From: Streptomyces sp. NBC_00569
GTDB lineage: Bacteria > Actinomycetota > Actinomycetes > Streptomycetales > Streptomycetaceae
NCBI RefSeq assembly: GCF_036345255.1
Contig: NZ_CP107783.1
Coordinates: 7,619,001-7,683,000 of the forward strand
Length of the DNA: 64,000 nucleotides
Reading direction: 5' to 3'
Below the pieces are notes generated by a model. The model was not told the origin of the DNA, searched no databases, and was given only the letters and a program-made list of their open reading frames with translations. The position numbers and the translations under genes are program-made. Shown one piece after another: positions 1 to 8,894 of this stretch (its first letter is position 1; each line of letters begins with the position of its first letter).

Positions 1-2010
1 GGCGACCGTCACGGAGCGGACGAACTGCCCCCTCCCGTCGATGCGTTCCAGGACCTTGCCGGTGCGGCCGTCGAGGACCGCGACCGCCGTGTCCGCGGCC
101 ACCGCGAAGTCGTCGACGCCGTCGCCGTTGACATCGCCCTTCTCGATCCGGTGCACCTGGCCCGGCACGGTGGCCTTCCACAGGAGCTTCGGCTTGCCCG
201 CGGTCAGCGAGGGACCCGAGTAGGCCCACACGCCGTTGGACTTGCCGCCGACGACCAGGTCGTTCTTCTTGTCGCCGTCGAGATCGGCCGATGCCGAGGA
301 CGACAGATCGCCCTGGAAGGGCAGCACGCCCTGCTGCTTGCCGTTGCCGAACCCGTAGGTGCGCAGGTTCTGGTTCTGGTCGACCGTGCGGATGTGCTGG
401 CCGTCGGCGTCGCGGTAGACCTGGGCGAACATCGGCGAGGCGCCGACTCCCTTCTCGCGCCAGCGCACGTCGCCGCTGCCGGAGAACACGGTGAGCGAGG
501 CGTACTGTCCGCCCCCGGGGTTCTCCGCGGAGTTCATGCCCGTGTCGTCCTGGGCGGCCGTCACGAGGCTGCCGTCGACCACGTCGAGGCTCCACGCGCT
601 CGGCCCGTCGTGGCCGTTGTCGGCGGCCCGCTTGACGGTGGAGGACCACTGCAGGGAGGACGGGTCCGAACCGTCCACGACGCGGACGGTGTTGGCGTTG
701 ATGTACAGGTACGGGTCGAGCGCGGACTCGCTGACCACGTACTCGGGCTTCCGGTCGCCGCGCAGGTCACCGATCGTCATGTCGGTGGGCAGCGCGTTGA
801 CCCGGGTGTCGAGCGTGGTCCGCTTGCCGTCGGCCAGGGAGTAGGCGTCGATCTCGTACTTCACGCCGACGTTCGGGTCGGACTGCTCCAGGGCCACGAG
901 CCGGCCACGCGCGGTGTCCAGGTGCAGCTGGCGCGAGTAAAGAGCGCTGTCCGTCTGCCACTTGACCTTGCCGTCGGCGGTGTCGAGCACGAGGGTGCGC
1001 CCGCGCCCGGCCGTCGTGGCGGTCCTGCGCTGGTTGTACGACGCGGCGACCAGGCCGCCGCCGAGGTCCTCCAGGGCGCCCCACGCGGTGCCGGTGCGCA
1101 CTCCCGTGTCGTACGTCCACGTGTCGGTGGGCTTCAGCGCCCCGTCGGCGTACGAGAAGCGGATGCCGGAGACCGTGGCGGTCGCGGCGGCCGGGGAGTT
1201 GAGGTTGTAGTACGGCGCGTCAGTGACGACGAGCGTCTTGCCGACCAGCTTCACGTTGTAGGCGTACGCGTACAGCTTCGACCACAGCGTCTTGCCGGTC
1301 TTCCCGTCGAGGACGGTGACGAAGGTGCCGTTGGCGAGGGTGGAGCCGGGCGAGGTGAAGGGGCGGTACGGGTTTACGCCGACGCTGGCCGAGAACACCA
1401 CGTCGTCCACGCCGTCGCCGGTCAGGTCGCCGGTCACGTACCCCTGGTCGGAGGCCGGTGTGAAGGGGCTGACCGCGTTGTAGCCCATGACGATGCGCGC
1501 CGGGTACGGCTCGGTCTGCCAGGGCCGGGAGTTCTTGACGCCCCAGTCCGCGTACAGCGAGGCGTTGTCGCGGCGCCACAGGGCGGTGCCGTCGGCCTTG
1601 CTGCGCTGGACGCTGCCCAGGCTGTGCAGGGTGAAGTAGTCGCCCCCCTTGCCCCTGGCGGGGACGGTGGCGGCGAGGCCGCGCACGCCTTCCAGCGCGG
1701 ACTTGGGGGAGATGGTGACGGCGCCGTCGGTGCCGGTGCCTTCGTCGAGGTGGGAGCCGGAGCCCTGCCCGTCCGTGCCGGAGGCGCCGGAGTCCTTGGT
1801 CGCGCCCTGCGGGTCGACCGTCTCGCGGTCGGCGTCCGCGTAGGGGTTGAGCTGGGCGTGGTCCGCGAGCTTCTCGGCCTGGCTGTCTGTCAGCGTCAGC
1901 AGCAAGCTGTCGTCGTCGGCCGCGAGGGCGGGCGGCGCGGCGCTCAGCGCCAGACCGGCCGCGACCAGCGCGGAGGCGAGCCGCAGTGCCCGCCGGGAGT
2001 TGCTTCTCAT
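1..2010 (-). CDS. Secreted FG-GAP/VCBS repeat protein (3' end beyond window)
   Basis: Partial gene; its C-terminus lies beyond position 1. The ATG at 2010-2008 shares its last base with the TGA of the upstream protease gene (TGATG), so translation is probably coupled. The first 30 or so residues form a signal peptide (MRSNSRRALRLASALVAAG, then an Ala-rich stretch ending ALA-ADD). The rest carries repeated Asp-rich strand motifs such as DLTGDGVDDVVF, DLDGDKKNDLVV and DVNGDGVDDFAV. These are FG-GAP/VCBS-type Ca-binding blades of a beta-propeller. Phrases such as TVLDGKTGKTLW and VLDGRTGKVLE also resemble PQQ/WD-type propeller repeats. Likely an exported, Ca-binding propeller protein; whether it binds carbohydrate, protein or the cell surface cannot be told. 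The operon link suggests that it works with the protease. Confidence 0.8.
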   Translation of the reverse strand, partial: MRSNSRRALRLASALVAAGLALSAAPPALAADDDSLLLTLTDSQAEKLADHAQLNPYADADRETVDPQGATKDSGASGTDGQGSGSHLDEGTGTDGAVTISPKSALEGVRGLAATVPARGKGGDYFTLHSLGSVQRSKADGTALWRRDNASLYADWGVKNSRPWQTEPYPARIVMGYNAVSPFTPASDQGYVTGDLTGDGVDDVVFSASVGVNPYRPFTSPGSTLANGTFVTVLDGKTGKTLWSKLYAYAYNVKLVGKTLVVTDAPYYNLNSPAAATATVSGIRFSYADGALKPTDTWTYDTGVRTGTAWGALEDLGGGLVAASYNQRRTATTAGRGRTLVLDTADGKVKWQTDSALYSRQLHLDTARGRLVALEQSDPNVGVKYEIDAYSLADGKRTTLDTRVNALPTDMTIGDLRGDRKPEYVVSESALDPYLYINANTVRVVDGSDPSSLQWSSTVKRAADNGHDGPSAWSLDVVDGSLVTAAQDDTGMNSAENPGGGQYASLTVFSGSGDVRWREKGVGASPMFAQVYRDADGQHIRTVDQNQNLRTYGFGNGKQQGVLPFQGDLSSSASADLDGDKKNDLVVGGKSNGVWAYSGPSLTAGKPKLLWKATVPGQVHRIEKGDVNGDGVDDFAVAADTAVAVLDGRTGKVLERIDGRGQFVRSVTVA

Positions 2011-4598
2011 CACTTGGTCCCCTGCGCGATGCGGATGGCGGCCTTGTCCGTGAGGACCGGCTCGTTGAAGGAGTACTGGAGGGCGTCCGTGCCGGCCTGG
2101 TTCTCGATGCCGACGGTGGCGCTCGCCCCGCCGCCCGGCACGGCGAGGTACTGGAGGGTGACGGCGCCGGTGGCCTCGTCGAAGACGGCCTCGAAGGAGA
2201 CGCGGCCCGAACTGCCGTTCGCGAAGGCGGCGTTGTTCCAGACGACGGCGAACTTCCGGCTGCCGGCCGTACCGGTGGTGGAGGTCTGCACGCTCGACTT
2301 CTTGTCCAGGGTCAGGTCGTCCCAGAACGCGGCGACGGTGCCGTTCGGCTTGTCCGCGGACGGAAGTGCGACGTTCTCGTAGTCGCCGAGCCGCGGCTCC
2401 ATGAAGTTGATCAGGCCGTTCGTGGTGACGCTCGCGCTGGAGTAGGAGACGCCGTACACCTTCACCGGGAAGGGCAGAGCGATCGTCCTGGCGTCCTCGT
2501 CTCCGCTGAGCGCGACCTTGCTGCTGCCGGCGATCCAGGAGTACGTGGCGGGGGTGCAGCTGTTGCCGGCGCTGTCGGAGCGGGCGGGCACCCGGGCGGT
2601 GAGCGTCTCGTCGCCGTCCACGGTCAGCTTGCCGTTGTACGTGCCGTTGCACAGGACGGGCGCGGCGGGCGTGGCGGTCAGCGCGTACGAGCCCTCGGCG
2701 ACCTTCGGCAGGGTGAAGTGGCCGGTGGCGTCCGTGGTGACGGAGGCGACGGGCGTGCCCGCGACCTGGACGGTGGCCTTGGCGAGCGGCTTGCCGGTGA
2801 CGTCGAGGACGGTGCCGGACACGGCGTGCGAGGCGACCGCGCTCAGGGCGAAGTCCTCGGTGGCCTGCTCGCCGGTGGTGACGGTGACGCCCGACCTGGC
2901 GCCGTCCGCGTAGCCGTAGCCACCGAGGGCGAAGTCGTACGTGCCCGCCGGGAGCGTCAGCCGGTAGGAGCCGTCGGCCGCGGTCGTCACGGTGCGGGTC
3001 GAGGTGGCCCCCGAGGCCTTCACGGTGACGCCGGACAGCGCGGAGCCCGTCGCCTTGTCGGTGACCTTGCCGGTGACGACGGCCGCCGTGTGCGGGGCCT
3101 TGTCGACGGAGGCGAAGATGTCGAGCTTGCCCTCGCCCCATACGTTGTTCGCGCCGGCGGTGCCGCCGCAGTGTGTGTCGTCGACGTCGACGGCGCCCTC
3201 GTTGAGGATCTTGCGGGTCTCGTCGATGTTGCCGATGAGAGAGGGGGCCGACGACCAGAGCAGGGCCACGGCGCCCGCGACGTGCGGGGTCGCCATCGAC
3301 GTACCGGAGATCGCCTTGTAGGTGTTGCCCGGCCAGGTGGAGCGGACGTTGACGCCCGGGGCCGAGATGTTCGGCTTCATCGAGCCGTCGAGCCGGGAGG
3401 GCCCGAAGCCGGAGAAGGACGCGATCTTGCCGTCGACGTCGTAGGCGCCGACGCCGTACGCCGGTGCCTGCGAGCCCGGCGCGTGGCCGGTCGAGCAGGT
3501 CACGCCGTCACCGTCGTTGCCGGAGGCGAACGCCTCGAAGATGCCCGCCGCGTTCCACGCCTCGACGATGTCCTGGTAGAACGTCGTGTCGCCGCCGCCC
3601 CAGGAGTTGTTCACGATGTCGGGGGCGAGGTCGGGGCGCGGGTTCTGGCCGTTGTGGTCGGTCGGGGCGAGGATCCACTGACCGGCCGCGAGCAGCGAGG
3701 AGTCCGAACAGGAGCTGGACTCGCAGCCCTTGGCGGCGATCCACTTCGCGCCGGGCGCGACACCGACGCCGCCCGCGCCGACCATGGTGCCCATCGTGTG
3801 GGTGCCGTGGCCGTTGTTGTCACAGGGCGCCGAGGTGGGGCACTGGCCGGTCGGGTCGTACCAGTTGTAGTCGTGCGTGAAGGAACCGTCGCCGTTGTTG
3901 CCGCGGTAGTTGGCCTTCAGCGCCGGGTGGTCGTACTGGACGCCCGAGTCGACGTTGGCGATGACGACGCCCTCGCCCCGGTCGTCGTACTGGTCCCAGA
4001 CCTGGTCGGCCTTGATGTCCTTGACGCCCCACTCGGGGGTGACCGGATCGGCGTCGGTGGCCGCGTCCGACACCTGGCTCTCGGTGGCGTCCAGCTGGTA
4101 CTTCTGCTCCTTGACGATGCTCGCCACGTCGGCGCGCTTCGCCAGGTCCTGAACGAGCCGCTCGTCGCCGGTCACCTTGAGCGCGTTGGCGATCCAGAAG
4201 GACTCGTAGCCGACCTTCTCCTTGTCCAGGTAGGACCGCAGGGGCTGCTGACTGTCCTTCGCCTCGGCGCGCAGCGCGGCGAACGCCGCCTTCGCCTTGG
4301 CCTCGTGCGACTTCCTGCCCTGCGCTTCGGACAGGTCCGCCTGCTTCTTGAGGACGACGAAGAAGGTCGCTTCCTTGCCCTTCCCGACGGTGTCGAGAAC
4401 GGCGGAGTCGACCTTGGCGGTGCTCTTCGGGGCGGTGCCCTTCGCTGCCGCGTCGGACTGTGCGATGGCGGGGGCCGGGCCGATCAGGACGGCGGCCGCC
4501 GTGATCGCGGCCACTGCCCATGAATGGGGTCTCCCCTGTTCGAGCGAAGTCGAGAACTTGGGGAAGGATCTGCGCCGGGGGGATCGGGGCAGGTGCAT
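2010..4598 (-). CDS. Secreted subtilisin-like serine protease (peptidase S8) with C-terminal carboxypeptidase-regulatory-like domains
   Basis: 862 residues. The hydrophobic signal core AVAAITAAAVLIGPAPAIA lies at about 28-46 and is followed by an inhibitor-I9-like propeptide (about 60-165). The catalytic triad is visible: Asp217 in NVDSG, His264 in NGHGTHTMG and Ser434 in SGTSMATPHVAG; the oxyanion Asn361 is in ASGND. After about residue 500 there are two CarboxypepD_reg-like beta domains (GKVTDKATGSALSGVTV; SGTVLDVTGKPLAKATV) and a C-terminal beta region. The ATG at 4598 has GGAGGA about 8-12 nt upstream. The N-terminal 27 residues are oddly long: they contain a dispersed hairpin repeat (4526-4567) in frame, between RRRSFPK and the hydrophobic core. 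RRSFPK loosely resembles a Tat motif, but it sits far from the core. Function: extracellular proteolysis. Confidence 0.93.
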   Translation of the reverse strand: MHLPRSPRRRSFPKFSTSLEQGRPHSWAVAAITAAAVLIGPAPAIAQSDAAAKGTAPKSTAKVDSAVLDTVGKGKEATFFVVLKKQADLSEAQGRKSHEAKAKAAFAALRAEAKDSQQPLRSYLDKEKVGYESFWIANALKVTGDERLVQDLAKRADVASIVKEQKYQLDATESQVSDAATDADPVTPEWGVKDIKADQVWDQYDDRGEGVVIANVDSGVQYDHPALKANYRGNNGDGSFTHDYNWYDPTGQCPTSAPCDNNGHGTHTMGTMVGAGGVGVAPGAKWIAAKGCESSSCSDSSLLAAGQWILAPTDHNGQNPRPDLAPDIVNNSWGGGDTTFYQDIVEAWNAAGIFEAFASGNDGDGVTCSTGHAPGSQAPAYGVGAYDVDGKIASFSGFGPSRLDGSMKPNISAPGVNVRSTWPGNTYKAISGTSMATPHVAGAVALLWSSAPSLIGNIDETRKILNEGAVDVDDTHCGGTAGANNVWGEGKLDIFASVDKAPHTAAVVTGKVTDKATGSALSGVTVKASGATSTRTVTTAADGSYRLTLPAGTYDFALGGYGYADGARSGVTVTTGEQATEDFALSAVASHAVSGTVLDVTGKPLAKATVQVAGTPVASVTTDATGHFTLPKVAEGSYALTATPAAPVLCNGTYNGKLTVDGDETLTARVPARSDSAGNSCTPATYSWIAGSSKVALSGDEDARTIALPFPVKVYGVSYSSASVTTNGLINFMEPRLGDYENVALPSADKPNGTVAAFWDDLTLDKKSSVQTSTTGTAGSRKFAVVWNNAAFANGSSGRVSFEAVFDEATGAVTLQYLAVPGGGASATVGIENQAGTDALQYSFNEPVLTDKAAIRIAQGTK
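4526..4567 (-). repeat. Dispersed ~42-bp hairpin repeat, copy 1 (inside protease N-terminus)
   Basis: Read on the minus strand this stretch has arms CCCCAAGTTC and GAACAGGGG around a 12-nt loop beginning TCGACTTCG. It is nearly identical to positions 38618-38660. It encodes protease residues of about 11-24 in one frame, whereas the second copy is read in another frame. Confidence 0.8.
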
Positions 4599-4628
4599 AG
4601 GAGCGCTCCTCCAGGACTGGTACGGGGG

Positions 4629-4678
4629 AGCCCGCCCGCCGCCGTACCCACGGGGGAGGTACGGAGGCGGGGCGGGCT
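4629..4678. other. Strong GC-rich inverted repeat upstream of the protease gene
   Basis: Positions 4629-4648 (AGCCCGCCCGCCGCCGTACC) pair with 4658-4678 (GGTACGGAGGCGGGGCGGGCT, written here for pairing only) over about 19 bp with one bulge and one mismatch. It lies 31-80 nt before the protease ATG, so it would fall in its 5' leader or promoter. No U tract follows, so it does not look like a classical terminator. Confidence 0.6.
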
Positions 4679-4698
4679 GGTCCGGGACGCTAAGAGGG

Positions 4699-4723
4699 GG
4701 CCGTTACTGGCGCATTACCGGCC
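4699..4723. promoter_or_regulatory. Quasi-palindrome in the protease/dehydrogenase intergenic region
   Basis: A 25-bp interrupted palindrome: arm GGCCGTTACTG, spacer, arm CATTACCGGCC. It lies in the 283-bp divergent gap between the protease (start 4598) and the aldehyde dehydrogenase (start 4882). It may be an operator for the protease promoter. I find no second copy in the window. Confidence 0.35.
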
Positions 4724-4795
4724 TGGACGAGGCGGACTTCGCGCGCTGGGCGTGGCACCGTGACGGGAGCCATGGAAGTGGCCTCTGGCGCCCAA

Positions 4796-4814
4796 AAACT
4801 AACGGCGCTAGTTT
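4796..4814. promoter_or_regulatory. TetR-type operator upstream of the dehydrogenase operon
   Basis: AAACTAACGGCGCTAGTTT: perfect 6-bp arms AAACTA/TAGTTT around 7 bases, flanked by CCCAA and GGGCC. It matches 15 of 19 bases of the site at 11450-11468 beside the tetR gene. TAGTTT could also serve as the -10 of the rightward promoter, which would make this a repressor site. Confidence 0.7.
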
Positions 4815-4881
4815 GGGCCGCGGACGACTACGCCGTAACGGACGACTGTGCCATGGACGCGGCACCCCGGGAGGAACAGCC

Positions 4882-6270
4882 ATGAAGGCCCACGACGGGA
4901 TGTACATCGGCGGCGAGTGGCGGGCCGCCGCGGGCACGGACACGATCGCGGTGGTCAACCCGGCCGACGAGCAGGTCATCGCCCATGTCCCGGCGGGCGT
5001 CGCCGAGGACGTCGACGCCGCCGTGTTCGCCGCCCACGAGGCGTTCCCCGCCTGGGCCGCGACCCCGCCGGCCGAACGCGCCGCGCGGATCGCCGCCCTG
5101 CGCGACGTCCTCGTCGCCCGCAAGGACGAGATCGCCGAGACGGTCACCGCCGAACTCGGCGCGCCCCTCCAGTTCTCGCAGACGGTGCACGCGGGCGTGC
5201 CGATCCTGGTCGCCGGCTCGTACGCCGAGCTCGCCGCCTCGTACGCCTTCGAGGAGAAGGTCGGCAACTCCACCGTCTACGCCGAACCGGTCGGCGTCGT
5301 CGGCGCGATCACGCCCTGGAACTACCCGCTCCACCAGATCGTCGCGAAGGTCGCCCCCGCGCTCGCGGCCGGGTGCACCGTCGTGCTCAAGCCCGCCGAG
5401 GACACCCCGCTGACCGCCCAGCTCTTCGCCGAGGCCGTCCACGAAGCAGGCATCCCCGCGGGCGTGTTCAACCTCGTCACCGGCCTCGGCCCCGTCGCGG
5501 GCCAGGCGCTCGCCGAGCACCCGGGCGTCGACCTGGTCTCCTTCACCGGGTCCACCGCCGTCGGCAAGCAGATCGGCGCCACCGCGGGCGGGGCCGTCAA
5601 GCGCGTCGCCCTCGAACTCGGCGGCAAGTCCGCCAACGTCATCCTGCCGAGCGCCGACCTCGCCAAGGCGGTCGGTGTCGGCATCGCGAACGTCATGGGC
5701 AACTCCGGCCAGACGTGCAGCGCCTGGACCCGCATGCTCGTCCACACGTCCCGGTACGACGAGGCGGTCGAGCTCGCCGCCGAGGCCGCCGCCAAGTACG
5801 GCGACCGCATCGGCCCGCTCGTCAACGCCAAGCAGCACACGCGCGTGCGCGGCTACATCGAGAAGGGCGTCGCCGAGGGTGCCCGCCTCGTCGCCGGCGG
5901 CCCCGAAGCCCCGCGCGAGCAGGGCTACTTCGTCAGCCCGACCGTCTTCGCCGATGTCACCCCCGAGATGACCATCGCCCAGGAGGAGATCTTCGGCCCG
6001 GTCGTCTCGATCATCCGCTACGAGGACGAGGGCGACGCCCTGCGCATCGCCAACGGCACCGTGTACGGCCTCGCGGGCGCCGTCTGGGCGGCCGACGACG
6101 CCGAGGCGGTGGCGTTCGCGCGCCGCATGGACACCGGCCAGGTCGACATCAACGGGGGCCGCTTCAACCCCCTCGCCCCGTTCGGCGGTTACAAGCAGTC
6201 GGGCGTCGGCCGCGAGCTGGGTGCCCACGGCCTGTCCGAGTACCTCCAGACCAAGTCCCTCCAGTTCTAA
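4882..6270 (+). CDS. NAD(P)-dependent aldehyde dehydrogenase
   Basis: 462 residues, the usual length for the ALDH superfamily. It oxidises an aldehyde to the carboxylic acid in the cytosol. The general base Glu245 is in LELGGKS and the catalytic Cys279 is in GNSGQTCSA. The cofactor-side motifs PWNYPL and GCTVVLKPAEDTP, and the FTGST turn, are in place. The start is chosen from GGGAGG 8 nt before ATG 4882; an open frame runs further upstream without a start signal. The alcohol dehydrogenase follows after 16 nt, so the pair forms an operon converting an alcohol through an aldehyde to an acid. A TetR-type operator lies 70 nt upstream. The substrate is not evident; a fatty or branched aldehyde would fit the acyl-CoA dehydrogenase that shares the operator. 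Confidence 0.92.
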   Translation: MKAHDGMYIGGEWRAAAGTDTIAVVNPADEQVIAHVPAGVAEDVDAAVFAAHEAFPAWAATPPAERAARIAALRDVLVARKDEIAETVTAELGAPLQFSQTVHAGVPILVAGSYAELAASYAFEEKVGNSTVYAEPVGVVGAITPWNYPLHQIVAKVAPALAAGCTVVLKPAEDTPLTAQLFAEAVHEAGIPAGVFNLVTGLGPVAGQALAEHPGVDLVSFTGSTAVGKQIGATAGGAVKRVALELGGKSANVILPSADLAKAVGVGIANVMGNSGQTCSAWTRMLVHTSRYDEAVELAAEAAAKYGDRIGPLVNAKQHTRVRGYIEKGVAEGARLVAGGPEAPREQGYFVSPTVFADVTPEMTIAQEEIFGPVVSIIRYEDEGDALRIANGTVYGLAGAVWAADDAEAVAFARRMDTGQVDINGGRFNPLAPFGGYKQSGVGRELGAHGLSEYLQTKSLQF

Positions 6271-6286
6271 GGGAGTCCAGATCCAC

Positions 6287-7369
6287 ATGGTCCGCGCCGC
6301 AGTACTGCCCGCCGTCGGCTCCCCGCTGGAGATCACGGACATCGACCTGCCCGAGCCCGGTCCCGGGCAGGTCCGCATCAAGCTCGCCGCCGCCGGGGTC
6401 TGCCACTCCGACCTGTCCCTGACCAACGGCACGATGCGCGTGCCCGTCCCCGCCGTGCTCGGCCACGAGGGCGCCGGCACGGTCGTCTCCGTCGGCGAGG
6501 GTGTCACGCACGTTTCGCCCGGTGACGGGGTCGTCCTCAACTGGGCGCCCGCGTGCGGAAAGTGCCACGCCTGCTCGCTCGGCGAGGTGTGGCTGTGCGC
6601 CGATGCCCTCACCGGCGCGGGCTCCGTGTACGCCCGCCGCTCCGACGACGGCAGCGACCTCCACCCCGGCCTGAACGTCGCCGCGTTCGCCGAGGAGACC
6701 GTGGTCGCCGCGAACTGCGTCCTGCGCGCCCCCGAGGGCGTCCCGCTCACCGACGCGGCCCTCCTCGGCTGCGCCGTCCTGACCGGATACGGCGCCGTGC
6801 ACCACTCGGCGCGGGTCCGTGAGGGCGAGACGGTCGCCGTCTTCGGCGTCGGCGGGGTCGGCCTCGCCACGCTCCAGGCGGCCCGCATCGCCGGCGCCTC
6901 GAAGATCATCGCCGTGGACGTCTCCCCGGAGAAGGAGGAGCTGGCCCGCAAGGCCGGCGCCACGGACTACGTCGTGGCCTCCGAGACGACCGCACGCGAG
7001 ATCCGCGGCCTCACCGGCAAGCAGGGTGTGGACGTCGCGGTCGAGTGCGTGGGCCGCGCCGTGACCATCCGTACGGCGTGGGAGTCCACGCGGCGCGGCG
7101 GCCGCACCACGGTCGTCGGCATCGGCGGCAAGGACCAGCAGGTCACCTTCAACGCCCTGGAGATCTTCCACTTCGGCCGCACGCTCTCCGGCTGCGTCTA
7201 CGGCAACTCCGACCCGGCGAAGGACCTCCCGGTCCTGGCCGGGCACATCCGCGCGGGCCGCCTCGACCTGAGCGCCCTCGTCACCGAACACATCGCCCTC
7301 GACGGGATCCCCGCCGCCTTCGACAACATGGTCGCGGGCAAGGGCGGGCGGGCGCTGGTCGTCTTCTAG
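6287..7369 (+). CDS. Zinc-dependent alcohol dehydrogenase, class III-like
   Basis: 360-residue medium-chain dehydrogenase. Catalytic zinc ligands: Cys39 (GVCHSD), His60-Glu61 (GHEGAG) and the Cys of LLGCAVLTGYG. Structural zinc ligands: Cys90, Cys93, Cys96 and Cys104. The NAD-binding glycine motif is VFGVGGVGL. The layout resembles the class III / S-(hydroxymethyl)mycothiol dehydrogenase group, but simple alcohol substrates are equally possible. ATG 6287 has GGGAG 11 nt upstream and follows the aldehyde dehydrogenase by 16 nt. The operon ends at the hairpin at 7385. Confidence 0.9.
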   Translation: MVRAAVLPAVGSPLEITDIDLPEPGPGQVRIKLAAAGVCHSDLSLTNGTMRVPVPAVLGHEGAGTVVSVGEGVTHVSPGDGVVLNWAPACGKCHACSLGEVWLCADALTGAGSVYARRSDDGSDLHPGLNVAAFAEETVVAANCVLRAPEGVPLTDAALLGCAVLTGYGAVHHSARVREGETVAVFGVGGVGLATLQAARIAGASKIIAVDVSPEKEELARKAGATDYVVASETTAREIRGLTGKQGVDVAVECVGRAVTIRTAWESTRRGGRTTVVGIGGKDQQVTFNALEIFHFGRTLSGCVYGNSDPAKDLPVLAGHIRAGRLDLSALVTEHIALDGIPAAFDNMVAGKGGRALVVF

Positions 7370-7384
7370 GCCCGCGCCCCATGA

Positions 7385-7410
7385 CCCCGGCCGCCCCCGC
7401 GCGGCCGGGG
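7385..7410. terminator. Intrinsic-type terminator after the dehydrogenase operon
   Basis: Perfect 10-bp stem CCCCGGCCGC / GCGGCCGGGG with a 6-nt loop, 15 nt after the alcohol dehydrogenase stop. There is no U tract, which is usual in Streptomyces. Confidence 0.75.
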
Positions 7411-7478
7411 CCACAGGGCTGCCCGCGCACGGCGGGAGCTTTCCCATGTGCAGGCAAAAACTGCTGATGCACAACCCG

Positions 7479-7508
7479 TTGACCCGCGTACCGTCCGGTC
7501 AGTATGTT
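7479..7508 (+). promoter_or_regulatory. Promoter of the MHS transporter gene
   Basis: TTGACC (7479-7484) and TATGTT (7503-7508) separated by 18 bases, about 57 nt before the start codon. The spacer contains ACCGTCCGGT, a short palindrome that could bind a repressor. Confidence 0.6.
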
Positions 7509-7565
7509 CCCGGGACCGCGGCGCCGCGGACCGTCCCCTCCCCGCAGTCACCGGAGTGTGCACGC

Positions 7566-8894
7566 ATGGACACGGCACCATCCGCTCGCCCCGCAGCGCC
7601 CGCTTCCCCCGAAGCCGAGACCCGCGCCCGACGAAAGGTCGCCACCGCCGCCGCGCTCGCCTCGGCCGTCGAGTGGTACGACTACTTCGTCTTCGGCATC
7701 GCGGCCGCCCTCGTGCTCGGAGACCTCTACTTCCCCTCCGGCAGCTCGTCGGCGGGCGTCCTCGCCGCCTTCGCGACCTTCGCCGTCGGCTTCCTGGCCC
7801 GCCCGCTCGGCGGGGTCATCGCCGGCCAGCTCGGCGACAAGCGCGGCCGCAAGCCCATGCTGGTCCTCGCCCTGACCCTGATGGGCCTCGCCACCACGGG
7901 CATCGGCCTGCTCCCCACGTACGACACGATCGGCGTGGCCGCGCCGATCCTCCTCGTCGCCCTGCGGGTCGTGCAGGGCCTCGCCGTCGGCGCCCAGTGG
8001 GGCGGCGCGATGCTGATGGCCACCGAGTACGCCCCCGAGGGCAAGCGCGGCCTCTACGGCAGCCTCGTCCAACTCGGCGTCCCCATCGGCGTGGTGACCG
8101 CCAACACCGTGTTCCTCGTCGCCGGCGCCTTCACCAGCGACAGCGCGTTCACCGCGTGGGGCTGGCGACTCCCCTTCCTGGTGGGCCTGCTCGTCCTGGC
8201 GCTGGCCTGGTACATCCACGCGAAGGTCGAGGAGACCCCCGAGTTCAAGGCGGCGGAGGCGGAACTGGCGAAGGCGGAGGCGGACCGCTCCCGCTCCCCG
8301 CTGCGCAGGATCCTGCGCGAACACCTCGGCACGGTCTTCCTCGCGGGCGGCTCCTTCGCCGTGAACACCGCGACGTTCTACATCATCATCACGGGAGTCC
8401 TCGACTACACGACCCGTGAACTCGGCATGAAGCGCGAGGCCGTCCTCACCGTCTCGCTCTGCATCAGCCTCACCCAGCTCGCCCTGATCCCCGCGTCGGC
8501 GGCCCTCTCCGACCGCATCGGACGGCTGCGGATCTACGCACTCGGCGCGGCGGGCCTCGTCGTGTGGGCCGTGCCGATGTTCCTGCTCATCGACACGGGC
8601 TCACTGCTCTGGCTGGCCGTGGGAACGTTCGTCACCAGCTGCTTCCTGAGCATCATGTACGGGCCTCAGGCCGCGCTGTTCGCCGAGCTGTTCACCGCGG
8701 AGATGCGCTACACCGGCGCCTCGCTCGGCTACCAGATCGCCGCGGTGTTCGGCGGCGGGCTCGCGCCGTTCGTGATGGTGCTGCTCCTGGAGGCGACCGG
8801 TACGTCGATGGCCGTCTCCGGCTACATCATCGGGCTCGGCGTGATCGCCCTGATCTCCATCAAGGTGCTTGCGGGGCGGGCGGCTGCGCGCTGA
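7566..8894 (+). CDS. MFS transporter, metabolite:H+ symporter (MHS) family
   Basis: 442 residues with about 12 membrane segments. The first helix begins ASAVEWYDYFVFG, the signature start of MHS symporters (ShiA, KgtP and ProP relatives), and the loop 2-3 motif is GQLGDKRGRKPM. The central loop is hydrophilic and Glu/Lys-rich (EETPEFKAAEAELAKAEA). Members import organic acids or zwitterions with protons; the substrate here is unknown, and the nearby dehydrogenases suggest an acid or related carbon source. ATG 7566 follows GGAG by 9 nt. Its last 35 bases overlap the convergent urea transporter gene. Confidence 0.88.
   Translation: MDTAPSARPAAPASPEAETRARRKVATAAALASAVEWYDYFVFGIAAALVLGDLYFPSGSSSAGVLAAFATFAVGFLARPLGGVIAGQLGDKRGRKPMLVLALTLMGLATTGIGLLPTYDTIGVAAPILLVALRVVQGLAVGAQWGGAMLMATEYAPEGKRGLYGSLVQLGVPIGVVTANTVFLVAGAFTSDSAFTAWGWRLPFLVGLLVLALAWYIHAKVEETPEFKAAEAELAKAEADRSRSPLRRILREHLGTVFLAGGSFAVNTATFYIIITGVLDYTTRELGMKREAVLTVSLCISLTQLALIPASAALSDRIGRLRIYALGAAGLVVWAVPMFLLIDTGSLLWLAVGTFVTSCFLSIMYGPQAALFAELFTAEMRYTGASLGYQIAAVFGGGLAPFVMVLLLEATGTSMAVSGYIIGLGVIALISIKVLAGRAAAR

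Noticed and set aside
151..2382. Open frame of 743 codons on the plus strand
   Set aside because: It is antisense to the FG-GAP protein and the protease end, with low-complexity composition and no ribosome binding site.
1986..4523. Long open frame (845 codons) on the plus strand
   Set aside because: It is antisense to the S8 protease, whose catalytic motifs prove the minus strand. High GC keeps antisense frames open; the translation is Val/Arg/Gly-rich without motifs.
4550..4598. Twin-arginine signal in the protease (RRRSFPK)
   Set aside because: The twin Arg is about 20 residues before the hydrophobic core because of the repeat insertion, so a functional Tat signal is doubtful; only a generic export signal is claimed.
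4828..6963. Open frame of 711 codons on the minus strand
   Set aside because: It covers the aldehyde and alcohol dehydrogenases in antisense; no family motifs.
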